Shown here: positions 7,944-13,876 of the stretch, piece by piece | Layout of the letters: the number at the start of each line of letters is the position of its first letter | Numbering within the stretch: position 1 is the stretch's first letter | DNA from: Clostridiales bacterium | GTDB taxonomy: Bacteria > Bacillota > Clostridia > Christensenellales > DTU072 | Direction: 5' to 3' | Length of the DNA stretch: 34,169 nt | Assembly (NCBI GenBank): GCA_012520515.1 | Contig: JAAYOD010000009.1 | Location: 1 to 34,169, forward strand | Position numbers and translations under genes: made by a program | Notes under the pieces: model-generated | Told to the model about the DNA's origin: nothing | Seen by the model: only the letters and a program-made list of their open reading frames with translations | Database searches by the model: none

Positions 7944-8480
7944 ATGTTTGCTAAAATTAAGAATTACCTAAATGAACATCAAAATATTTTACAATTAGTA
8001 AAGTTTGCTATTTTTAGCATGGTGGCTTTTGTCGTAGAATATCTATCATTTACCATACTAGTACTAAGCTTAAAGAGTATTAATCAACCTATAAGCTGGT
8101 GGATATTTGTCTATCCTAAAACAACGGGCGGACTTGGCGCGTTTATTGCCTTTTTGACAAGTACAGTTTTGGCGCAAACGGTAAGTTTTATTATATACCG
8201 CAAAAAAACTTTTAACGCCAATAATAATGTTGTATTTAGCGCAATAATGTACGCTATTATGGTTTTTGGCATAATAGTAGTAAATACTTATTTAGGCGCA
8301 GCGCTTACTAAGGCGTTTAATAAAGTTATTGACAATGTAGTTATTTGCCAATATATAGGTAAGCTAATAGGCTCTTTTGCTTCCTTTATAATAACCTTTA
8401 TTATGAATAAGTTTGTTATTATGAGAAGAAAGCCAGAGCCAGAAAAGGAAACTGTTATAGAGAAAGCTCAAGACAGCTAA
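7944..8480 (+). CDS. GtrA-like integral membrane protein
   Basis: This 178-residue protein has four predicted membrane helices (about 19-42, 64-84, 98-121, 137-155) and the GtrA-family landmarks: an aromatic/basic turn after helix 2 (YRKKTFNANNN) and an Asn-Lys-Phe after helix 4 (NKFVIMR). GtrA proteins are thought to move polyprenyl-linked sugars across the membrane for glycan or teichoic-acid glycosylation. The tail after residue 160 is charged and probably cytosolic. AAGGA precedes the ATG at a longish spacing. It is 33 bases upstream of the MFS gene and probably shares its transcript; no glycosyltransferase gene lies next to it, so the donor sugar is unknown. Confidence 0.8.
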   Translation: MFAKIKNYLNEHQNILQLVKFAIFSMVAFVVEYLSFTILVLSLKSINQPISWWIFVYPKTTGGLGAFIAFLTSTVLAQTVSFIIYRKKTFNANNNVVFSAIMYAIMVFGIIVVNTYLGAALTKAFNKVIDNVVICQYIGKLIGSFASFIITFIMNKFVIMRRKPEPEKETVIEKAQDS

Positions 8481-8513
8481 GATAACTAAAAAAGTAGCTC
8501 AAGGGGGAAAGCT

Positions 8514-9857
8514 ATGCAAACTAATACTAATAAAATCGGCGCAAAAAACTGGATTATCATTTGGATAGCAGGACTAGCTGGTCAACTTTGTTGGAATATA
8601 GAAAACCAATGGTTTAATACCTTTGTATATGCAAAAATTGCGCCAAACCCTAGCATTATTAGTTGGATGGTGGGAGTTAGCGCAGTAGTTAGCACGCTGT
8701 CTACCTTTATATCGGGCACAGCTAGCGACAGAATGGGCAAGCGCAAACCCTTTATTGTGGGCGGATATATCTTATGGGGACTGTTTACCATAGCATTTGG
8801 CGCAACGGAGTTTTTGCCTATTAGGAACATTGTAGCGCTTGCTACTGCCGTAGTTATGGCAGACGCTATTATGTCGTTCTTTGGCTCACTTGGCAACGAC
8901 GCTGGCTTTAATCCATGGACTACTGATATAAGCAATGAAAATAATAGAGGCGCATTAGGCTCTGCTATTGCTGTTCAGCCAGTGCTAGCTACCATTGCTG
9001 GCTCTCTTATAGGCGGAGTTATTATTGAAAAGCTTGGATATTTTCCCTTTTTCTTAATAATGGGCTTGTTTGTAATGGCAGTAGGCGTCTATTGCGCTTT
9101 TGTGTTAAAAGATTCTCTAGATTTAAAGCCGTCAGTTGACCCAAAAGGCGCATTTCATCAGTTTCTTAATGCTTTTAACTTCAAACTGTTTGCCAAAAAT
9201 AAGCTACTAATCATTGTGTTTTCCATCTTTAGTATGTTTTTTATTAGCTTTAATGTTTACTTTCCACACTTGCTTAACTACTTTATCTACACAAGGGGTT
9301 TTGATGAAGGATTATCAGGTATTTTGCTAGGCGTGGGACTTATTATTGCTATACCGTTTACCTTTATAGCAATCAAGTTTATTAATAGGAAAAAATATAT
9401 CTCTGTGCTATCGGTGGCGCTGTCGGCAAACATTTTAGGCTTGTTTATTTTGGTTTTGTCACACTTTGTAGGCGACAGCGTGTATGCAAATTATGCAGTT
9501 CTTGCGCTGGCTGTAATTTTTGTGGGCGGTGGGTATATGGTCATTTATCAAACGCTTATGATGTGGTGTAAAAACCTATATCCCAAATCACAAAGAGGAC
9601 AGCTAGAGGGCGTAAGGCTATTTTTCTATGTCTGTATCCCTATGGTGCTTGGACCTGCTATCGCTAACCCCGTAATAAAATCGTTAGGTCAAGAAATTAC
9701 TCTTTATTATGACGGCGTGGGCGTAAATGGCTTTACTGCAAGCATGGACTTGTTTTATGTGGCAGCCGCTGTTGCTGCGCTGACATTTATACCTATCTAT
9801 CTTGCATACAGGTATCAAAAAAAGCACCCAGAGCAAGCGCAAACTGAAAATAACTAG
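8514..9857 (+). CDS. MFS transporter, sugar type (SLC45/GPH-like)
   Basis: This 447-residue protein has about 12 hydrophobic segments and the MFS motif-A signature between helices 2 and 3 (SDRMGKRKPFIVGG). The long polar loop between helices 6 and 7 and the NPWTTDIS segment resemble cation:disaccharide symporters of the GPH/SLC45 group. GGGGGAAAG precedes the ATG. It follows the GtrA-like gene by 33 bases and ends at a strong terminator. Its position after GH127 suggests it imports arabinose-containing or other short oligosaccharides that GH127 then hydrolyses; this is inference from context. Sugar specificity cannot be read from the sequence. Confidence 0.82.
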   Translation: MQTNTNKIGAKNWIIIWIAGLAGQLCWNIENQWFNTFVYAKIAPNPSIISWMVGVSAVVSTLSTFISGTASDRMGKRKPFIVGGYILWGLFTIAFGATEFLPIRNIVALATAVVMADAIMSFFGSLGNDAGFNPWTTDISNENNRGALGSAIAVQPVLATIAGSLIGGVIIEKLGYFPFFLIMGLFVMAVGVYCAFVLKDSLDLKPSVDPKGAFHQFLNAFNFKLFAKNKLLIIVFSIFSMFFISFNVYFPHLLNYFIYTRGFDEGLSGILLGVGLIIAIPFTFIAIKFINRKKYISVLSVALSANILGLFILVLSHFVGDSVYANYAVLALAVIFVGGGYMVIYQTLMMWCKNLYPKSQRGQLEGVRLFFYVCIPMVLGPAIANPVIKSLGQEITLYYDGVGVNGFTASMDLFYVAAAVAALTFIPIYLAYRYQKKHPEQAQTENN

Positions 9858-9866
9858 ACAAATAAT

Positions 9867-9903
9867 AAAGGCTTTAACCGTTTTTTTAGTTAAAGCCTTT
9901 TTT
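9867..9903. terminator. Terminator between the MFS gene and the rubredoxin-like gene
   Basis: AAAGGCTTTAAC pairs with GTTAAAGCCTTT around a 10-base T-rich loop, followed by T's. The A run on the left lets it act for both convergent genes. Confidence 0.85.
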
Positions 9904-9905
9904 GT

Positions 9906-10217
9906 TTATTTTACTTTGTAAAACCTATCGTTATCGCATTTTAGGCAGTTTTTGGGAGAATCATTGCCTTCGTGAACAACTCCGCAAACGCTACAACGGT
10001 AAAGGCTTGGTCTAGGCGGCCGGGCGTTGTCGGACTTTGGCTGTGGAATGTCCGTTTGGTAGGGAGAGCCGTAATTGTCTATTGATTCTATGTTGCCTTT
10101 TTGAGTAATGTTTGGCGTTGCGGCAAGGTTTATTGAGTTGCCGTCCATTGGTTGAATAATATTATTTAAGTTGCTTTTTCCTGTGCTTTTGTTATTTTTA
10201 TAGCTTGTTTTAGGCAT
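9906..10217 (-). CDS. Small protein with C-terminal rubredoxin-like zinc/iron ribbon and disordered N-terminus
   Basis: In this 103-residue protein, residues 1-70 are polar, Asn/Ser/Pro-rich and probably disordered. Residues 73-103 form a rubrerythrin-type rubredoxin-like domain with C75, C78, C91 and C94 (YRCSVCGVVHEG ... CLKC ... RFYKV). In rubrerythrins this domain feeds electrons to a di-iron centre; here the four-helix part is missing. It could be an electron carrier or a zinc-ribbon scaffold. AAGGAG lies 12 bases before the ATG. It diverges from dnaX and may share its -35 hexamer. I do not recognise a named orthologue. Confidence 0.75.
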   Translation of the reverse strand: MPKTSYKNNKSTGKSNLNNIIQPMDGNSINLAATPNITQKGNIESIDNYGSPYQTDIPQPKSDNARPPRPSLYRCSVCGVVHEGNDSPKNCLKCDNDRFYKVK

Positions 10218-10294
10218 TTTTTCTAAGTCTCCTTTTTTAAGTTGGTGATTTAAGTATTGACTAATGTTGTTTATAATATTCCTTAAAGTTATTT

Positions 10295-10323
10295 AGCATA
10301 AGCTTAGCGAAAAAATATTGCAA
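10295..10323 (-). promoter_or_regulatory. Promoter of the small rubredoxin-like gene (shares -35 with dnaX)
   Basis: On the minus strand, TTGCAA (10318-10323), a 17-bp spacer and TATGCT (10295-10300). The -35 hexamer is its own reverse complement and is the same one used by the dnaX promoter. Confidence 0.45.
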
Positions 10324-10346
10324 AGATAGCTTATTTAGGTTATACT
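10318..10346 (+). promoter_or_regulatory. Promoter of dnaX, placing the start of transcription at the start codon
   Basis: TTGCAA (10318-10323), a 17-bp spacer and TATACT (10341-10346). The predicted transcription start, about 7 bases further on (10353), is next to the ATG at 10354. Confidence 0.6.
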
Positions 10347-10353
10347 AAATGAT

Positions 10354-12024
10354 ATGAGTTATGTTTCATTATATAGGCGGTTTCGCCCAAATACCTTTGA
10401 CATGGTGGTAGGTCAAGACCATATCATTAAGACTATCACCAATCAAATTATGTCTGGCAAAGTAAGCCATGCCTACCTTTTTACAGGCACAAGGGGCACA
10501 GGTAAGACAAGCTGTGCCAAGATTTTTGCGCGCGCTGTAAACTGTTTAGAGCCAGTAAATGGTTCTCCTTGCCATAAGTGTCGTGTTTGTAAAGAGCTTG
10601 ACAAAGGCGACTCTATCGACATTATGGAGATGGACGCAGCTAGCAACAACGGCGTAGACGAAATAAGAGATTTAAGAGAAAATGTGCAGTATAGGCCCAC
10701 CTATGGCAAGTACAAAGTTTATATAATAGACGAAGTGCATATGTTGACAAGTTCAGCGTTTAATGCTTTTTTGAAAACTTTGGAAGAGCCACCAGAGCAC
10801 GCTATTTTTATTTTGGCTACAACAGAAGTGCAAAAACTTCCCCAAACCATTTTGTCTAGGTGTATGCGCTTTGACTTTCGCTTAGTTAGTGTCGATACGC
10901 TTATAAATCACCTAAAATATATTTTTGATACGCTAAAAGTAAGTTATGATATAGATGCGTTAAGGCAAATTGCCATTCAGGGGGAGGGAAGCGTAAGAGA
11001 TGCCCTTAGCCTTGCTGATATGTGCCTTAGCTATTGTAAAGACCATATTGGATATAAGGAAGTTTTGGATATCCTTGGAGCAACTAATTTTGAGACATTA
11101 GATGTTTTGGGCCGCGCAATTTTGGACGGCGATGTAAAGACAGCGTTAGAGACGGCGCATTCATTGCTTAAGATGGGCAGAACAACGATAGCTAGAGATT
11201 TAGCCAACTATTTTATGGATGTTATTGAAGTAAAGAACACGCCAAACATTGCGCTAGACGGCATAAGCAATGAGCGTAAAGAAAAGCTAATTTTAGCTGG
11301 CAGTAACCACACCAATTACCGTATTGCAAGAGTTATGGACATAATGGCAAGCATGGAAAATGCACTGCGCTACTCTACACAGCCTAGAATTTTGCTAGAA
11401 GCCAACATTGTAAAGGCGTGCGAACTTCAGACAGAGCTTAATTTAGACGGACTAACAAATAGAGTAAAAGAGCTGGAAAAAAAGCTGGAAAAGATGCAAA
11501 ATGAGGGACTAAAGCCTATTTATGTGGAAGCTGTTCAGCCTGTGGATTTGCCAACTAATTCAGCTAAAGAAATTAAATTAGAGCAAGAAGAGGCTGTGGA
11601 AGAAGCTAAGGTAGATGCTCAAACTATGCTAGAAAAAATGAGCATAGCAAAGGAAGAAGTTACGGTATTTGATGACACTAAGCAAGAGGACGATAAAAGT
11701 TTTTTAGCTAACGAAGTTTGGAGTAAAGTGCTTGTGCGCCTAGACGATATGAATGAAAATATGCTATATGACGCATCACATAATATTGAGAGTGTCAATA
11801 TATCGGGCAAGCAGTTTGTCGCTAGCACCAAAGATAAAATAACCTTTGAGATATTTAGAAAACCTATGTATAACCAAATTATTCAAAAGCTTATTAAAGA
11901 AGAGCTTGACGCGGAATACTCCTTTGTTATAAATAAGATAGATGAAGAAGATAAACAAGCTATAAGCCAGCAAGACAAAGTACTTTTAGTAGACTTGTTT
12001 GGCGGAAAAATAATACTTGATTAA
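10354..12024 (+). CDS. dnaX: DNA polymerase III subunit gamma/tau (clamp-loader ATPase)
   Basis: This 556-residue AAA+ clamp-loader subunit loads the beta clamp at the fork. It has Walker A GTRGTGKT (45-52), zinc ligands C64, C73, C76 and C79, Walker B/DEVH (126-129) and the arginine finger in LSRC (R169). Residues after about 370 form a Lys/Glu-rich coiled coil and a tau-type C-terminal region. The N-terminus (MSYVSLYRRFRP) matches the family exactly, so the ATG is right, yet no Shine-Dalgarno sequence precedes it. At 11478-11484 there is a heptamer A AAA AAG in the slippage phase; a -1 shift there meets TGA at 11502-11504, giving a 383-residue gamma-length protein. The recR/ybaB genes that often follow dnaX are absent; a terminator follows instead. 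Confidence 0.95.
   Translation: MSYVSLYRRFRPNTFDMVVGQDHIIKTITNQIMSGKVSHAYLFTGTRGTGKTSCAKIFARAVNCLEPVNGSPCHKCRVCKELDKGDSIDIMEMDAASNNGVDEIRDLRENVQYRPTYGKYKVYIIDEVHMLTSSAFNAFLKTLEEPPEHAIFILATTEVQKLPQTILSRCMRFDFRLVSVDTLINHLKYIFDTLKVSYDIDALRQIAIQGEGSVRDALSLADMCLSYCKDHIGYKEVLDILGATNFETLDVLGRAILDGDVKTALETAHSLLKMGRTTIARDLANYFMDVIEVKNTPNIALDGISNERKEKLILAGSNHTNYRIARVMDIMASMENALRYSTQPRILLEANIVKACELQTELNLDGLTNRVKELEKKLEKMQNEGLKPIYVEAVQPVDLPTNSAKEIKLEQEEAVEEAKVDAQTMLEKMSIAKEEVTVFDDTKQEDDKSFLANEVWSKVLVRLDDMNENMLYDASHNIESVNISGKQFVASTKDKITFEIFRKPMYNQIIQKLIKEELDAEYSFVINKIDEEDKQAISQQDKVLLVDLFGGKIILD
11478..11504 (+). promoter_or_regulatory. Candidate programmed -1 ribosomal frameshift site in dnaX
   Basis: The slippery heptamer A AAA AAG (11478-11484) has the same sequence and phase as the E. 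coli dnaX site. After a -1 slip, seven codons lead to TGA at 11502-11504. Upstream only a weak AAGAG is seen, and no strong downstream stem was found, so efficiency is uncertain. Confidence 0.45.
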
Positions 12025-12037
12025 AAGGTAAATAAAT

Positions 12038-12063
12038 AGGGCGGCTTAAGTTAAGCCGCCCTT
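12038..12063. terminator. Strong GC-rich hairpin between dnaX and the metallopeptidase gene
   Basis: AGGGCGGCTTAA and TTAAGCCGCCCT form a 12-bp perfect inverted repeat. The T tract is weak on both strands, but it sits between two convergent stop codons. Confidence 0.75.
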
Positions 12064-12068
12064 TAAGT

Positions 12069-13502
12069 TTAGTTAGACATCATAGTAACTCTTGCGCCGT
12101 TTCCTAGCCAGCCTTTTACAAGTCCACCAATATCAGAACCGTAAGCTTTATTAAGTTCTGAAATTAGCGCGTTGGCATTTGCTATTTTGTATCGATTATT
12201 TTTTACATAATTACTTAACGCTTTATTGAATTTTGCTTCTCCCATAGTTTGCATAAGATGGGCAAACATCATTGTACTTTTTCTGTAAGCTAGCATTTCA
12301 TATTGGTATTGCGTAAGGTCATAGATACTTCTATTTATGGATAAGTCTTCCTCTGTTTTACGCATTTTTTGTATTCTTTCATAGAGAGTGTAACTGTCAG
12401 AAATTGCTTTTAGGCTGTCGTCAAATTTTTCTTGTCCGTAAATTTGTTTGTAGTAGTACAAGGTAGAAAAGCAGGCAAGCCCTTCATCTAAAAACGCGTG
12501 GTTAATACTGTCACTACCGACTATGCCATACCACCATTGGTGCGCAATTTCGTGTACTATTGTATCTTCTATGTTCATAGTGTCAAGAGCTACATACACT
12601 AAGCAACCATATTCCATGCCAGCGCTTTCAAAGTCAGTCATTACTATACTTAAAGTAGGATAAGGATATGCGCCATATTTATCGTTAAAGATACTCATAG
12701 CGTCTAGCGCATATTTTAGCGTAGCTTGTGGGTCTTGGTCTTCATAATAGTAATAAAGTACTTCAGTGTCGCCAATGTTGCCTTTTTCTACCAATAAATT
12801 TTTATCGATAACAATGACAAAATCACGGATATCTTTGGCAATATACTTATTTTCAATGCCGTCTGGCGTTTCTGTGCTTTTTTGCAAAACTCCGCTACTT
12901 GCAATTACGCTGTCTTGAGGCGCAGTTATGGTAACTTCATAATTGGCTGTGTTACTATAAAATGGGTCGCCAATTGTGGTATAGACATCGCATCTAAAGC
13001 TGTCGTTTTCATATACTGCTAACTGGGGATAAAAGTTTGCAAGCTTGGTACAGTCACCGCTTACACCCATTCTTATATTACACTCAGGCAAAGTAACTTG
13101 ATATGCCATAACAACGCAAATTGACTTATTAATGGCTAGGGCAGGAATGGCGACATTTAGAATAGAATTATCTTGTTCTAATTCATACTTGCAATTTTGG
13201 CCATCTACTGACACTGATTCTATGTCGATTTGTCCATAGCTAGTTAGTTTTGCTGTATACGCTTTGTTTTCGGCGTCTTCTCTATATGCGTTGGCGTATA
13301 GATTAAAGATAAGATGGTCTAAGTCATCTTTATAGACATTTTTAATAGTTGTGCTTTGCTCAACGGTATAGACATTGTTTTGTCCTGTTATGGTGATATT
13401 ATAATCGATATGGCTATTTTTTTGGTCCATTTTATCCTTGCAGGCAAACAAAGATATGATAAGTACCAAAATAAGCATTATAAAAACTAATTTCTTTTTC
13501 AT
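12069..13502 (-). CDS. Lipoprotein M1-family (gluzincin) metallopeptidase
   Basis: This 477-residue surface-anchored peptidase has a lipoprotein signal peptide, with lipobox ISLFAC and modified Cys21. The zinc motif is HEIAH (His317, Glu318, His321) with the third ligand Glu340 in FLDEGLA. A GMEY segment (295-298) stands where M1 enzymes have the GAMEN exopeptidase loop. The N-terminal part is a beta-sandwich as in M1 aminopeptidases; the protein is shorter than PepN because most of the C-terminal helical domain is missing. It is probably an aminopeptidase trimming extracellular peptides. AGAGGTG precedes the ATG. It is convergent with dnaX and is a single-gene unit. Confidence 0.88.
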   Translation of the reverse strand: MKKKLVFIMLILVLIISLFACKDKMDQKNSHIDYNITITGQNNVYTVEQSTTIKNVYKDDLDHLIFNLYANAYREDAENKAYTAKLTSYGQIDIESVSVDGQNCKYELEQDNSILNVAIPALAINKSICVVMAYQVTLPECNIRMGVSGDCTKLANFYPQLAVYENDSFRCDVYTTIGDPFYSNTANYEVTITAPQDSVIASSGVLQKSTETPDGIENKYIAKDIRDFVIVIDKNLLVEKGNIGDTEVLYYYYEDQDPQATLKYALDAMSIFNDKYGAYPYPTLSIVMTDFESAGMEYGCLVYVALDTMNIEDTIVHEIAHQWWYGIVGSDSINHAFLDEGLACFSTLYYYKQIYGQEKFDDSLKAISDSYTLYERIQKMRKTEEDLSINRSIYDLTQYQYEMLAYRKSTMMFAHLMQTMGEAKFNKALSNYVKNNRYKIANANALISELNKAYGSDIGGLVKGWLGNGARVTMMSN

Positions 13503-13597
13503 TAAACACCTCTTTCAAAATAGTAAATTTTATGATGCAAAAAGTCGAACTATGTATATTTTACCTTTTATTTACAGTTAGACAAAAGTTAATGTAT

Positions 13598-13626
13598 TTG
13601 ACAAAATGCAACATTTTAAGTATTAT
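13598..13626 (+). promoter_or_regulatory. Near-consensus promoter for an untranslated RNA upstream of secA
   Basis: TTGACA (13598-13603), a 17-bp spacer and TATTAT (13621-13626). This is the best -35 match in the window, with no gene-length ORF before the next terminator. Confidence 0.7.
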
Positions 13627-13632
13627 GTAGTT

Positions 13633-13756
13633 GCAAGGGGAACGAATTTGGTCACAAACAAAATTTTCCTTAGGTATAAAATAAGCTCATAATTTTCCCC
13701 CTTATCATAAGCAAAAAGGCTCTGAAATAAATTTCGGGCCTTTTTGCACTTTTTTG
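13633..13756 (+). ncRNA. Predicted small RNA or secA leader/attenuator, about 124 nt
   Basis: The RNA would begin near 13633 (promoter 13598-13626) and end at the hairpin 13711-13755. AAGGGGAA (13635-13642) can pair with TTCCCCCTT (13695-13703) with one bulged C, or alternatively with TTTTCCTT (13664-13671), so two folds are possible. AAGGGG also stands 7 bases before a TTG that opens a 14-codon frame (13648-13692), so a leader peptide is an alternative reading. No similarity to tmRNA, RNase P, SRP or 6S RNA is evident by eye. Because another promoter lies between its terminator and secA, I favour an independent small RNA. Confidence 0.5.
13711..13756 (+). terminator. Terminator of the predicted small RNA
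   Basis: GCAAAAAGG pairs with CCTTTTTGC, with an inner GAAA/TTTC extension, followed by a run of six T's interrupted only by AC. Confidence 0.8.
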
Positions 13757-13818
13757 TCGCCTTTTGTACACAAGGCAATTTAGACTAAAAACAGCTATGG
13801 TATTGAATGTTAAAACTC

Positions 13819-13848
13819 TTGTTTTGTAGGTATAATATATGTTATACT
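13819..13848 (+). promoter_or_regulatory. Probable secA promoter
   Basis: TTGTTT (13819-13824), an 18-bp spacer and TATACT (13843-13848). A TATAAT at 13831-13836 is an alternative -10 but lacks a good -35. Confidence 0.45.
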
Positions 13849-13876
13849 TAATAATATTATTTTTTATGAGGTGAAT

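Larger units (their letters stand above)
13503..13876. other. 374-base gene-free region upstream of secA
   Basis: It holds, in order, the minus-strand leader of the metallopeptidase gene, a near-consensus plus-strand promoter, a structured RNA region ending in a terminator, and a second promoter close to secA. No tRNA or protein gene of normal length is seen. The RNA and promoters are listed separately. Confidence 0.7.

Noticed and set aside
8582-8935. 117-residue reverse-strand ORF inside the MFS gene
   Set aside because: It is the mirror of membrane-helix codons, with no independent start signals.
13871-13876. GTG start for secA
   Set aside because: The GTG is part of the GAGGTGA ribosome site; the ATG 6 bases later gives the canonical SecA N-terminus.
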